Positions 55,228 to 64,000 of a DNA stretch of 64,000 bases are shown in pieces. A program made the translations under genes and the position numbers. The notes under the pieces are model-generated. The model was not told where the DNA came from. It ran no database searches and worked only from the letters and a program-made list of their open reading frames with translations. This DNA is from Actinopolyspora lacussalsi (lineage in GTDB: Bacteria; Actinomycetota; Actinomycetes; Mycobacteriales; Pseudonocardiaceae). The stretch is from positions 648,501-712,500 of the forward strand of contig JAURUC010000001.1 of assembly GCA_030803735.1 (NCBI GenBank), in the 5' to 3' direction. Position 1 is the stretch's first letter. Each line of letters opens with the position of its first letter.

Positions 55228-57447
55228 TCAGAGCATCTCCAGTGCCGTTCGTTCGATGCTCTCCTCGTCCAGCAGCACGTGATAGGCCGCCTCACCCAGT
55301 GGGATGAAACTGTCGGCGCTGCTGGCCCGACGGACGGTGCCGGTGAACCCGGCGTCGATCAGCGCCGTGATCACCCGCTCCGAGATGCCGCCGGAGGCCC
55401 TGGTCTCGTCGGCCACCAGCACCCTGCCGGTCGCCTCGGCGGCCCGCGACAGCTGGTGCCGGGGCAGCGGAGCCAGCCAGCGCAGGTCCAGTACGTGAAT
55501 CCCCACTCCTCGCTGCCGCAGCCGCCGCGCCACCCGCAGACTCATCGCCAGCCCGTTGCCGGAGGTGACCAGCGTGAGGTCCGAACCGTACACGTACTCA
55601 CCCGCGGAGCCGAGCGGTACGTGCCCCGACTCGCCGTCGGGGTAGCCGGCCGTCCAGCCACCGTCGCCGGGTTCGTGCAGATCGCGGGTGTGATAGAGCG
55701 CGATCGGTTCCAGGAACACGCACACCCGCCCGTCCACCTCGGCCGCGGCGAGACAACTCCGCAGCATCGCGGCCGCGTCGTCCGGTCTTGCCGGTGAGGC
55801 AACCACAACACCGGGAATGTCCAGCAGCGCGGCGACACTGTTGTCGTTGTGGAAGTGCCCGCCGAATCCCCGCTGGTAGGCATAGCCCGGTACTCGCACC
55901 ACCATGGGATTGCGGTACCTCCCGCTGGAGAAGAATCCCGTCGTGGCCGCTTCGCCGCGAATCTGGTCCGCGGCGTTGTGCAGGTAGGCCAGATACTGGA
56001 TCTCCGGAACCGGGAGCAGTCCCGCCAGCCCCGCTCCGAGCGCGGTGCCGAGGATGCTCTGCTCGTCCAGCAGGGTGTCGAACACTCGTGCGCCCCCGAA
56101 TTCGCGGTGCAGACCACGGGTTACCCCGTAGACTCCGCCCTTGCGGGCGACGTCCTGGCCGAAAACCAGCGATCCTTCGTTGTGCGCCAGCTCCTCGGCG
56201 AGCGCGCGGTTGATGCTCTGGGCCAGCGTCAACGGAGTCCCGTTCTTCGACGGAGCGGTACCGGAGACCGTTGCCCGCCCCGTCGACGCGGCGGTGACCA
56301 GCCGCACCCGTTCGGCGATCCGCTCGGGGCTGTCGCACGCGATCGAAGCGCTTACCTCGGCGGAGCTGCCCAGCTTGCGCTGGTCGAGGGCCCGTTCCGC
56401 GGTCTCGGCGACCTCGGCGCGTTTGGCCTCGTAACGGTCGATCACCTGCCGCGCGTCCAGCACACCGTGGTTGACCAGTGCTTCGGCGGTACCCAGCAGC
56501 GGGTCCCGCCGGTACTCGGCGGTGATGTCCTCGGGGCTTCGGTACCCGGTTTCCACATCGGAACCCGCGTGTCCCATCAGACGAACCGTACGCAGGTGCA
56601 GCAGTGCCGGACGGCGGTGGGTACGGACCCAGTCCGCGGCGCGTTCGGCCACCGCCAGGCACTCCAGCGGATCACTGCCGTCCACCTCGAACCAGGTCAG
56701 TTCGGTGCGTGTGCTCAGCGACCGTCTTATCCAACCGTCCGGGGTGGACACGCTGATCCCGATGCCGTTGTCCTCGCACACCAACAGCAGGGGAAGGGGA
56801 ATGTGCTGGTAGGAGCAGTGCGCCGCGGTGTTCAGAGCTCCGGCCGTGGTCGAGTGGTTCGCCGAGGCGTCCCCGAAGCTGCACACCACCACGGAGTCCC
56901 GCGGCCACTCGGTCCGCAGTCCCAGCTTCGCGGCACGTTCGATGCTGAAGGCGAGTCCCACCGCCCGGGGCAGGTGCGAGGCGATCGTCGAGGTCTGCGG
57001 CACGATACTCAGCTCGCCGCGTCCGAACACCTTGTGCCTGCCCCCGGCGATCGGTTCCGACGCGGCTGCCACGACCCCGAGCAGCACGTCCCACAGCGGT
57101 GCGACCCCCGACACTTCGGCGGCCCGGCGCAGGTAGAACCCACCGGAACGGTAGTGCAGCAGCGCCGGATCCGTCGTGCGCAGCGCGGCGGCGACCGCGG
57201 CGTTGGACTCGTGCCCGGCTGAGCCGATGCTGTAGTAGCCCACGCCCCGAGCTCCCAGCTCACGCGCTGCCAGATCCAGATGTCTGCTGCCGAGTTGGCT
57301 GTCGAAGAGTTCGAGCAGTTCCCGTCCGGTCCGAACGTCGCCCTCCGCCGCGGGGCTCCGGGGAACGTGTCCTTCCGTCGACCACGCGGCCACCTCCCGC
57401 AGGAAGTTGTCGTCGACCGGTTCGGTTCGCGGTGTTCGCCGATTCAT
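55228..57447 (-). CDS. Fused 2-oxoacid dehydrogenase E1 (alpha + beta in one chain)
   Basis: A 739-residue TPP enzyme in which both E1 subunits are joined. The alpha half (about 40-370) has the TPP motif FGDASANHSTTAGALN...CEDNGIGIS (split here) and THRRPALLHLRTVRLMGHAG; the beta half (about 395-739) has the transketolase pyrimidine domain (LAQSINRALAEEL, GGVYGVTRGLHREFG) and C-domain (GSDLTLVTSGNGLAMSLRVA). This would decarboxylate a branched-chain or other 2-oxoacid. Most E1 of this kind are two genes with E2/E3 nearby; here no E2 or E3 is in view. ATG 57447 is chosen; the frame is open to 57534. The LysR gene precedes it by 58 bp. Confidence 0.88.
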   Translation of the reverse strand: MNRRTPRTEPVDDNFLREVAAWSTEGHVPRSPAAEGDVRTGRELLELFDSQLGSRHLDLAARELGARGVGYYSIGSAGHESNAAVAAALRTTDPALLHYRSGGFYLRRAAEVSGVAPLWDVLLGVVAAASEPIAGGRHKVFGRGELSIVPQTSTIASHLPRAVGLAFSIERAAKLGLRTEWPRDSVVVCSFGDASANHSTTAGALNTAAHCSYQHIPLPLLLVCEDNGIGISVSTPDGWIRRSLSTRTELTWFEVDGSDPLECLAVAERAADWVRTHRRPALLHLRTVRLMGHAGSDVETGYRSPEDITAEYRRDPLLGTAEALVNHGVLDARQVIDRYEAKRAEVAETAERALDQRKLGSSAEVSASIACDSPERIAERVRLVTAASTGRATVSGTAPSKNGTPLTLAQSINRALAEELAHNEGSLVFGQDVARKGGVYGVTRGLHREFGGARVFDTLLDEQSILGTALGAGLAGLLPVPEIQYLAYLHNAADQIRGEAATTGFFSSGRYRNPMVVRVPGYAYQRGFGGHFHNDNSVAALLDIPGVVVASPARPDDAAAMLRSCLAAAEVDGRVCVFLEPIALYHTRDLHEPGDGGWTAGYPDGESGHVPLGSAGEYVYGSDLTLVTSGNGLAMSLRVARRLRQRGVGIHVLDLRWLAPLPRHQLSRAAEATGRVLVADETRASGGISERVITALIDAGFTGTVRRASSADSFIPLGEAAYHVLLDEESIERTALEML

Positions 57448-57505
57448 GTTCGTTTCCGATCCCGCCGTGAACTCCGATGTGGAAAACTCCGGTGCGAACG
57501 GCTTC

Positions 57506-58423
57506 TCAGCCGGGTGCGGCCCACCTCTCGGCAAGTGCCGCGCAGGATTTCGCCAGTCGCTCCAGCGCCAACGGCAGCAGCGGGTTGGTGTTGTGCTGCC
57601 GGTAGATCACCTGGACCCGTCGGTGCGGTTGTCGTCCGGCGATCGGTTTTACCCCGACGTCCTCGTCACCAACCGCCATGGCGGGCAGCAGGGCGGGGCC
57701 GAGGCCACGGGCGACCAGATCGCGGATCACCTTGTAGTCGTTGCTGCGGAACACGATGTTCGGAACGAAACCCGCCGCGGCCGCCAGCCGGACCAGCACC
57801 CGTGCTCCGGCGGTGTCGTCCCGGGTGCAGGTCCACGAGTCCGCGGCGAGTTCGTCCAGGCGCACCGCTTCCCGCCCCGCCAACGGGTGTTTCGCCGGTA
57901 GGCAGAGCCGGAGCGGTTCGGCCAGCAGCTCCTCGACGCGGAGTTCCGCGGGCCAACTGCGGGGATCGAGATCGTATTCGAACACCACGGCCGCGTCCAC
58001 GTTCCCGTCGAGAACCTCCCCGATGACCTCGTCCGGCTCACCCTCGTCGAGCTGGACCCGGGCGTTCGGCCGCTCGGCCACCACGGCAGCCAGCACGTCC
58101 GGAAGCAACCGCGCGTTGGCGGTGGCGAAGCCTGCCAGCCGCAAGCTTCCGGTTTCCCCCACCGCCACTGATCGCATCTCGCGCTCGATGGCTTCCAACT
58201 CCCCGAGCACTTCCTTGCTGCGCTGGGCCAGCCGCTCGGCCAACGGAGTGCACCGGATGCTGCGCGCGGTCCGTTCGAACAGGCTCGCACCGAGAGCACG
58301 TTCCAACAGCACCATCTGCTGTGACACGGCCGAGGAGGTGTAGCCGAGGACTCGACCGGCTTCGGCGAACGAACCGGTTCGTACACATTCTCTTAGAGTC
58401 CGCAGGTGTATCGGATTGAGCAC
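57506..58423 (-). CDS. LysR-family transcriptional regulator
   Basis: A 305-residue LysR protein. The N-terminal winged helix-turn-helix is HLRTLRECVRTGSFAEAGRV, then YTSSAVSQQMVLLERALGAS and LFERTARSIRCTPLAERLAQ; the rest is a periplasmic-binding-like effector domain (VAVGETGSLRLAGFATAN). GTG 58423 is the start. It is co-directional with and just upstream of the fused E1 gene and 112 bp downstream of the aldehyde dehydrogenase gene, so it probably sits inside the unit it regulates, unlike the usual divergent LysR layout. Confidence 0.92.
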   Translation of the reverse strand: MLNPIHLRTLRECVRTGSFAEAGRVLGYTSSAVSQQMVLLERALGASLFERTARSIRCTPLAERLAQRSKEVLGELEAIEREMRSVAVGETGSLRLAGFATANARLLPDVLAAVVAERPNARVQLDEGEPDEVIGEVLDGNVDAAVVFEYDLDPRSWPAELRVEELLAEPLRLCLPAKHPLAGREAVRLDELAADSWTCTRDDTAGARVLVRLAAAAGFVPNIVFRSNDYKVIRDLVARGLGPALLPAMAVGDEDVGVKPIAGRQPHRRVQVIYRQHNTNPLLPLALERLAKSCAALAERWAAPG

Positions 58424-58534
58424 GTTGCCTTCTCGGTAGGACTGCGTCGGCTCGGCCCGCTCGACGGTGCGGGTGGTGGTACCTCCCGCCCGTTCCCAAT
58501 CGTCGGTTCCGGTCCCGAGTAGCGGCCCGCGGGC

Positions 58535-60115
58535 TCATCGGTGCCCGCGCAGCTCCGTGGGCAGGCGGTAGTCGAGCTGTGGTTCCACGGCCCCGACGTC
58601 CATCTGCGCCTTCTGCAGCTTGCCGGAGAAGTCCCAGTTCAGCGACTGCCATCGGGTGAACTGGTCGATGACCCACATACCCGAGAGCCTGCTGCCGTTT
58701 CCGGACTTGCCGTTACCACCGAAGGGCAGGTGAGCCTCCGCGCCCGAGGTGGAGTTGTTGGCACTGACCATGCCCGCTCCGATTCCCTCCCGGAATCGGA
58801 ACGCCGTCCCCGGGTCGGTGGTGTAGACGGCGGCGGAAAGCCCGTAACCGGGCATGTTTCCCAGCTCGATGGCTTCTTCCAGGGTGTCGAAGGTGGTGAC
58901 TCCGACCATCGGGCCGAAGGTTTCCCGCTGGAACAGCGTGTCCTCGGTGCGCAGACCGTCGACCAGCACCGGATGGTAGTACAACCCCGTGGAGTAGTCA
59001 CCGCGGAATCCCTTCCGGGGGTTGGAGTCGGTGATGCGTCCCGTGGCTTCCGAGCCGAGTACCCGGTGGTGCGGCCCTATCTCCTCGAGGAAGCTCTCGA
59101 ACCTGTCGGCGAACTTCCGGTCCAGCATGGGGCCGTAGAGCACTTCCTGGGTCGGGTTACCGATCGTGGCTTCCCGCAGCATCGCGTCCAGCCGCGAGAC
59201 GAACTCGTCGTGTACGTCCCGGTGCACGATCAGGTTGCCCAGCGAGGTGCAGCGTTGTCCTCCTGTCCCCCACCCGGAGAACAGCGCGCCCTCCACCGCG
59301 AGATCCAGCTCCGCGTCGGCGGCCACCACCATCGGGTTCTTGCCACCGAGCTCCAGGCAGGGGGTCTGCAGGTACCTGCCGCAGAGTTCGCCGATGTCCC
59401 GACCGACGTCACTGGAACCGGTGAAGCCGACCTTGTCCACCACACCGTCCTCCAACGCGGCCCGCAGGCCCTCGTAGGTCGGTTGTCCCTCCGCGTAGAC
59501 CAGGTTCAGCACCCCTTCGGGGACTCCGGCGCGCCATGCCAGCTCCGCGAGGGCGCGGGAGGTAGCCGCCGCGTATTCGGCCGGCTTCCACACCACCGCG
59601 TTGCCGCAGACGAGGGCGGGAGCGAGGTACCAGGAGGGAACCGCCACCGGGAAGTTGCCCGCCGTGACCACGGCGGCCACACCTACGGGCGCGCGGAACG
59701 TGAACAGCTGTTTGTCGGGCATTTCGGAAGGGACGGTCTGTCCGTACAGTCTGCGCCCCTCGCCGACGAAGTAGTCGCAGGTGTCGATGATCTCCTGCAC
59801 TTCGCCGAGCGCTTCCGTGTAAGGCTTGCCGATCTCGCGGGTGACCAGACCGGCGAGGGCCTGCTTGTTGGACTCCACGAGCCTGCCGAAGCCGGCGACA
59901 ACGCGGCCGCGGACCGGTGCGGGTACGCGTGACCATTCCCGCTGTGCGCGTTTCGCCCGCCTCGCGGCCGCGAGGAACGTATCCGGGCCGTCCAGTTCGA
60001 CGCGCGCCACCACGTCGTCGAGTTCCGCGGGGTTCCGCGAAAGGTATTGACCGTGTTCGCCTCGCGGCCTCGTGTGCTCAGCGGCGTCGCCTGCCTGTTC
60101 GGGAGAACCGATCAC
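58535..60115 (-). CDS. Aldehyde dehydrogenase (ALDH7-like)
   Basis: A 526-residue NAD(P)-dependent aldehyde dehydrogenase. Seen are VGVAAVVTAGNFPVAVPSWY, GNAVVWKPAEYAA, GFTGSSDVGRDI, the general base Glu in CLELGGKNPMVV, the catalytic Cys in GGQRCTSLGN, and ETFGPMVGV, ending NNSTSGAEAHLPFGGNGKSG. The pattern is nearest to aminoadipic-semialdehyde (ALDH7) enzymes; other aldehydes are possible. GTG 60115 is taken as start; GTG 60139 and the longest frame to 60196 remain possible because no ribosome site decides. The AT-rich stretch near 60370-60420 is its likely promoter. Confidence 0.88.
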   Translation of the reverse strand: MIGSPEQAGDAAEHTRPRGEHGQYLSRNPAELDDVVARVELDGPDTFLAAARRAKRAQREWSRVPAPVRGRVVAGFGRLVESNKQALAGLVTREIGKPYTEALGEVQEIIDTCDYFVGEGRRLYGQTVPSEMPDKQLFTFRAPVGVAAVVTAGNFPVAVPSWYLAPALVCGNAVVWKPAEYAAATSRALAELAWRAGVPEGVLNLVYAEGQPTYEGLRAALEDGVVDKVGFTGSSDVGRDIGELCGRYLQTPCLELGGKNPMVVAADAELDLAVEGALFSGWGTGGQRCTSLGNLIVHRDVHDEFVSRLDAMLREATIGNPTQEVLYGPMLDRKFADRFESFLEEIGPHHRVLGSEATGRITDSNPRKGFRGDYSTGLYYHPVLVDGLRTEDTLFQRETFGPMVGVTTFDTLEEAIELGNMPGYGLSAAVYTTDPGTAFRFREGIGAGMVSANNSTSGAEAHLPFGGNGKSGNGSRLSGMWVIDQFTRWQSLNWDFSGKLQKAQMDVGAVEPQLDYRLPTELRGHR

Positions 60116-60596
60116 TGAGCGGCACGTCGTAGCCTCCACCTGCGCACCCCATTCCTGCCGGTGTGTTCCGCACGTTCGGGAGGGAGCAGTGTCCACGTCC
60201 CGGTACCGCCACCGTAGACCGTGTTCCCGGTGAGGTAGAGGACTTCAAGCACGACTCCTGTTCGTGTCGAGCGACAGCGGAGCTTGTGCTCCTCGGGGTG
60301 ATGCAACAGTGAAGCTGGCGTGCCCTTGATTCGTCGCCCGGCGATCCGTCGTCGCCGGTGACGGACTCACAATAGCAACAATGTAATCTGTTGTTTCAGT
60401 GTTAAATGAAATAAAGAATTCAATCGGAGACCCCGCGAGAACGAGCGATTCGGAAGAAGAAACGGCACGAGGACGGTGGGGAAGACCCGACGGGACGGAA
60501 ACACCCGCGCGAGGGGCGGTGAAGCCGATATCGTTCACCCGGCCGAGTGGCTCAGGCCCTCGATCCGGGATAGGTCCGAGGGGCGGTGGTTCGGGT
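60116..60596. other. Intergenic region upstream of the aldehyde dehydrogenase
   Basis: About 480 bp with no supported gene. 60365-60425 is AT rich (AACAATGTAATCTGTTGTTT) with a weak AACAA/TTGTT symmetry; it is the best candidate for the promoter and operator of the downstream reverse-strand genes. The rest is ordinary G+C-rich sequence. Confidence 0.45.
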
Positions 60597-62222
60597 TCAC
60601 CCGCGGGTGTCGTGCACCACCCTGCCGTCGACCACGGTCATAACCGCACCGACCTCACCGATCTCTCGGACCGGCAGTTCGAACGGATTCGCGTCGAGCA
60701 CGGTCAGGTCGGCGCGTTTGCCCACCGTGATCGATCCGGTGTGCCGCTCCAACCGGTGAACCCGAGCGCTGCCGATCGTCGCGGCGGCCAGGGCGTCGGA
60801 CAGCGTGATCGCCTCTCCGGCGAGCAGTGGTGGTTCACTGTCCGCGACGTCGGTGCGGTTGACGGCCACGTGTATCGCCCGCATGGGATCGATCGTCGAA
60901 ACCGGCCAGTCGCTTCCGGTGGCCAGCAGTGTTCCCGCGGCCAGCAGCGATCCGAACGGGTACTGCCGGGCGTACCGCAGCGGACCGAGGTAGGGAGCGG
61001 TCAGCTCCGTCATCGCCGCGTCGTTGTGCGCCCACTCGGCCTGGATGTTGGCCGCTACGCCGAGTTCCGCGAAGCGTGCCAGGTCATCCGGGTGCACCAC
61101 CTGCAGATGGGCGATCTGGTGCCGGTTCCCGCTGTCGCCGTTCGTTCCGCGCGCCGTGGCAACGGCATCCAGCGCCTGCCGCACGGCGCGGTCCCCGACC
61201 GCGTGGAAGTGCACCGCGAATCCCACGTCGTCGAGCGCGCGGACCGCTTCGTTCAGCTCGGAGGAGTCGACATACGAGGTACCGCTGCCGTGCCCGTGCA
61301 GGTACGGGTGCAGCATCGCGGCCGTGAAGTTCTCGCACACCCCGTCCAGCATGATCTTGACCGAACCGGTTCGCACGCCTTCACCGCGTGCTGCCTCGGC
61401 TCTTCCGACGAGTTCGGGAATCTGTTCGGTTCCGCGTCGCCTGTCCCACCACAGCGAACCGGTCACCCGGCCGCTCAACAGGCCTTCGCCGTGCAGCGCT
61501 CGATAGTGCTCGAGCGGATCCGGATAGTTCAGATATCGACCGAGTATGGCGTCGTGCCAGGCCGTCACTCCGTGCGCGTGCAGCCTGCGCTGTCCCGCCA
61601 GCAGCGCGCGCAGGTATTCGTCCCGGCCGCCCTCCGGGACGTGCCGGCTGACCAGCTCCACTGCGCTCTCGTGCAGCGTTCCCTGCGGAGTGCCGTCCCG
61701 TTCACGTTCGATGCGGCCCCCGGGAGGGTCGGCGGTGTCCCGTTCGATGCCTGCCGCACGCAGGGCCGCGCTGTTGGCCCAGCCGCCGTGCTGATCCTCG
61801 TTGATCAGCAGCGCCGGACGTCCGCCCGTCACCCGGTCCAGGCTTTCCCGGTCCGGACAACCGCCCGGGAACAGCGCCATCTCCCAGCCGCCCCCGAGTA
61901 TCCACCCCGCCCCGGGGTTCGCATCGGCGTAGGCGGAGATCCGCCGCAGGCACTCCGTGCGTCCCCCGCTGTCGGTCAGGTCGCATCTGACCAGCTGCAG
62001 GCCCCCGTAGAGCGGATGCACGTGGGCGTCCTGCAGGCCGGGCAGCAGCAGCCTGCCGCGCAGATCGACGATCTCGGTACTGTCGCGGCGCAGCTCCTCG
62101 GCATCGGCGCGCCCCAGGGCGAGGATCCTGCCGTCGCCCACCGCCACCGCGTCGGTGAACGACCGCGTACGGTCCATGGTCGCCACCGGACCACCCAGGA
62201 ACACGGTGTCGGCGGTGGTCAC
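60597..62222 (-). CDS. Amidohydrolase family 3 protein (YtcJ-like)
   Basis: A 541-residue metal-dependent hydrolase. It has the N-terminal beta-sandwich (TVFLGGPVATMDRTRSF), the metal pair HVHP in LPGLQDAHVHPLYGGLQL, FHAVGDRAV and HLQVVHPDDLARF for further metal ligands, and the final sandwich strands (ITVGKRADLTVLDANPFELP). YtcJ-like enzymes cut amide or formamide bonds; no substrate is known for most. GTG 62222 overlaps the stop of the upstream gene by 4 bp (GTGA), so the two are co-translated. Confidence 0.9.
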   Translation of the reverse strand: MTTADTVFLGGPVATMDRTRSFTDAVAVGDGRILALGRADAEELRRDSTEIVDLRGRLLLPGLQDAHVHPLYGGLQLVRCDLTDSGGRTECLRRISAYADANPGAGWILGGGWEMALFPGGCPDRESLDRVTGGRPALLINEDQHGGWANSAALRAAGIERDTADPPGGRIERERDGTPQGTLHESAVELVSRHVPEGGRDEYLRALLAGQRRLHAHGVTAWHDAILGRYLNYPDPLEHYRALHGEGLLSGRVTGSLWWDRRRGTEQIPELVGRAEAARGEGVRTGSVKIMLDGVCENFTAAMLHPYLHGHGSGTSYVDSSELNEAVRALDDVGFAVHFHAVGDRAVRQALDAVATARGTNGDSGNRHQIAHLQVVHPDDLARFAELGVAANIQAEWAHNDAAMTELTAPYLGPLRYARQYPFGSLLAAGTLLATGSDWPVSTIDPMRAIHVAVNRTDVADSEPPLLAGEAITLSDALAAATIGSARVHRLERHTGSITVGKRADLTVLDANPFELPVREIGEVGAVMTVVDGRVVHDTRG

Positions 62223-63094
62223 GAGCGGTTCTGCTCCGCCGTGATCACCGAAACCGCCAGTTCGCGGGCCTCGTCGTCCACGTAGGGAAGCTGGAACTCA
62301 CGTTCGCGGATGTGTTCCACCAGTTCCGGTTGCGGAGCCAGTTCGTGGGTGCGCAGGTAGTAGCCGACGGCCCCCGGCCAGATCCAGCTCCCGTCGGTGT
62401 GAAACGTCATGGGTACGGCGGCCTTGCCGTACGGATCGAGCCGGTCGCTGTCGTAACCGCGTGCCGCGAGAACAACGGGTGCGCGTTCGAGGTACTCCAG
62501 AACTCGGTCCCGGTCCTCGGGGGTGAGCGCCCGACGGTTCGTCACCGGTCGCCCGACGGCGTCGGTGCCGTCGAACACGTCGGCCCTGTGCAGTTGTTCC
62601 GGGCTCGTGGCCGCCCCGGGGGTGCTCAGCCCGGCCCGTTCGGCGAGCCATCCGGGGATGTTGTGCGTGGCACGTGGGTACTGGCTCAGCTCCGCGGCGA
62701 ACTCGGTGTACGGGGGTTCCTGTTCCCATTCGGGACTGTGGTCGCCGTTGAAGTCGACGCTGTAACTGGCCGGACGGCTGAGCTGGTAGGTGGCGCTGAC
62801 CCACGTGCCCCGCTGCGGCTGGTACATACCGTGCCGCAGCTCGGCGAACAGCTCGCCCACTTCGGATGTCATGGCGACCGGGATACCCGTACCGTTGGGT
62901 GCGATCAATTCCGCGGCCAGCTCGCGGTACGAACCGACGGCGCGGTACCGCACACTCACTTCCTGCCAGCCGGGTGGCAACGCGTGCACGATTCCCCGAC
63001 CGATTCGCTGGATCATCTCCTGTTGCCCGTGTTGATCCAACATCCCCGGCGCTTCGGTCTCGCCGGGCTCCCGCGGTGGTTCCGGTTGGCTCAT
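62219..63094 (-). CDS. Protein with YezG-like (DUF600) N-terminal half and unknown C-terminal half
   Basis: A 291-residue protein. Residues about 20-150 resemble the YezG/DUF600 antitoxin-immunity fold: IGRGIVHALPPGWQEVSVRY, LFAELRHGMYQPQRGTWVSA and SYSVDFNGDHSPEWEQ. The C-terminal part (about 170-291) has a separate conserved look (FHTDGSWIWPGAVGYYLRTH) that occurs in actinobacterial proteins near polymorphic toxins, but I cannot name it. GGGAGGA eight bases before ATG 63094 sets the start. It overlaps the amidohydrolase start by 4 bp. No toxin gene is beside it. The DUF600 likeness is by eye and moderate. Confidence 0.6.
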   Translation of the reverse strand: MSQPEPPREPGETEAPGMLDQHGQQEMIQRIGRGIVHALPPGWQEVSVRYRAVGSYRELAAELIAPNGTGIPVAMTSEVGELFAELRHGMYQPQRGTWVSATYQLSRPASYSVDFNGDHSPEWEQEPPYTEFAAELSQYPRATHNIPGWLAERAGLSTPGAATSPEQLHRADVFDGTDAVGRPVTNRRALTPEDRDRVLEYLERAPVVLAARGYDSDRLDPYGKAAVPMTFHTDGSWIWPGAVGYYLRTHELAPQPELVEHIREREFQLPYVDDEARELAVSVITAEQNRS

Positions 63095-63410
63095 ACCTGC
63101 ATCCTCCCGGTCTGATGGCCGAACTTGGCCGCTCCCGCGATTTCGCGACTGGTACTCGGAGCGCGGTGGTGGGAGACGACTCCGACACAAGCCTAGTAGT
63201 GCGTTCTTCCGTCCTGGGGCGGTCGTTCGAGTGCGCAGCCCGGCAGGCGGATGGTGGGGGCGTGATTAACGCGTCGCCGGGAGAAGCGCGAACCCGCCCC
63301 TGTTCCGAAGACTCTCAGTAGCCGAAATAGCCGTTCGAATTCACCCGTGTTGACGATGTTCGAAGCGGTAAGGTGCTGGGTGCTGCTGTCGATCGCGGTG
63401 CGAGGTCCCA
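63095..63410. other. Intergenic region between divergent genes
   Basis: 316 bp between the YezG-like gene and the epimerase gene at the right edge. No gene is supported. It should carry both promoters; 63335-63370 is the least G+C-rich part. No clear operator symmetry was seen. Confidence 0.4.
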
Positions 63411-64000
63411 GTGCCTTTGCGTGTGTTCGTAGCCGGAGCCACCGGTGTGATCGGGCGACATCTGTTGCCGATGTTGGCAGGACGTGGCCACCGAGTGACC
63501 GCTCTGGTCGACGAAGTCGAGGAAGCACCCCGTGAGGGGGCCGAGACAGTCGTTCTCGGTGACCTGTTCGACTATCCGGCCCTGTGCCGCGCGTTACGAA
63601 CCGCTTCGCCCGACGTCGTGCTGCAACTGTCCGGCCTCGACGGAACGGACGGCGACGAGGCGCTGCGGCGTACTGCCAGGTTGCGCGAGCAGGGGACTCG
63701 GAATCTGGTGGACGCTTCCATCGATGCGGGGGTGCGTCGTGTCGTGGTGCGCAGTTCCGCCACGGCGTACGCCCCGCAGGGGCACGAAGTCGCGGACGAA
63801 CAGAGCCCACTGTTCACCACCGCCCCGGACGAATGGGGGGTGGCCTGCCGTGCCATCGAGGAGATGGAACGGATTCTGCTGCGGCAGTCGGCCGTCGAGG
63901 GGGTGGCCCTGCGGTTCGGTGCGCTCTACGGGGTCGACACACCGTTCGCGGAAGCCGGGGAGTTTCATCGACGTGTGCTGGGCAGCTCTCTGCCGCTCGT
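63411..64000 (+). CDS. NAD-dependent epimerase/dehydratase family protein (5' part, cut by window end)
   Basis: The frame opens at GTG 63411 and stays open for 196 codons to the end of the window. It begins with the Rossmann motif VFVAGATGVIGRHLLPMLAG of atypical/extended short-chain dehydrogenases and continues with GDLFDYPALCRAL, DVVLQLSGLDG, RRVVVRSSATAYAP (where classic enzymes have Ser/Thr) and LRFGALYG, which follows the conserved fold. The Tyr-x-x-x-Lys pair is not obvious (EWGVACRAIEEME in that place), suggesting the atypical group that binds but may not use the classical catalytic pair. Substrate unknown. Confidence 0.82.
   Translation, partial: MPLRVFVAGATGVIGRHLLPMLAGRGHRVTALVDEVEEAPREGAETVVLGDLFDYPALCRALRTASPDVVLQLSGLDGTDGDEALRRTARLREQGTRNLVDASIDAGVRRVVVRSSATAYAPQGHEVADEQSPLFTTAPDEWGVACRAIEEMERILLRQSAVEGVALRFGALYGVDTPFAEAGEFHRRVLGSSLPL

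Overview
The window comes from a high-G+C actinomycete and fits a halophilic Actinopolyspora or a close relative. The strongest clue is a single-polypeptide glycine/sarcosine/dimethylglycine N-methyltransferase of 565 residues at 44206-45903, the fused form I know from Actinopolyspora halophila. DUF397/DUF5753 pairs, DUF5313, type VII secretion substrates and a KorAB pair also point to Actinomycetota. All assignments are from reading sequence and motifs; no database search was run.

Layout. 1-1720: the last 46 codons of a thioesterase domain, probably the end of a polyketide synthase, tightly followed by an acyl-CoA carboxylase beta subunit. 1916-12069: scattered regulators and small enzymes: PucR-type regulator, cupin, YdeI-like protein, DUF397/XRE pair, NTF2-like protein, a truncated methyltransferase, a NarL/DesK-type two-component system divergent from a two-gene ABC exporter, and a GNAT acetyltransferase. 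11931-14549: a 240-bp near-identical direct repeat brackets a low-G+C segment with three genes resembling type VII secretion substrates. 14653-25760: diguanylate cyclase, tRNA-Pro(GGG), aminotransferase, methyltransferase, GT39-like membrane enzyme, TetR regulator and KorAB. 25851-39850: a large exopolysaccharide cluster: deacetylase, UDP-sugar dehydrogenase, ATP-grasp, FAD oxidoreductase, priming sugar transferase, two GT4 enzymes, epimerase, GH18, processive GT2, and two NarL-type regulators. 39949-42997, reverse strand: a secreted GH2 hydrolase and a Tat-exported aldose 1-epimerase.

44206-54491 is the most notable region: six co-directional genes that make glycine betaine and regenerate its methyl donor. 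The fused methyltransferase consumes three S-adenosylmethionine (SAM) per glycine. MetK makes SAM, AhcY splits the S-adenosylhomocysteine product, adenosine kinase removes adenosine, MetH remethylates homocysteine and MetF supplies methyl-tetrahydrofolate. A terminator with a T-run closes the block at 54516-54557. The 1.2-kb region upstream holds two similar inverted-repeat motifs one above the other, a candidate osmotic control site.

54687-63094, all reverse strand, is a catabolic-looking group: SnoaL-like protein, fused 2-oxoacid dehydrogenase E1, LysR regulator, ALDH7-like dehydrogenase, YtcJ-like amidohydrolase and a protein with a YezG-like (DUF600) half. A divergent NAD-dependent epimerase/dehydratase runs off the right edge.
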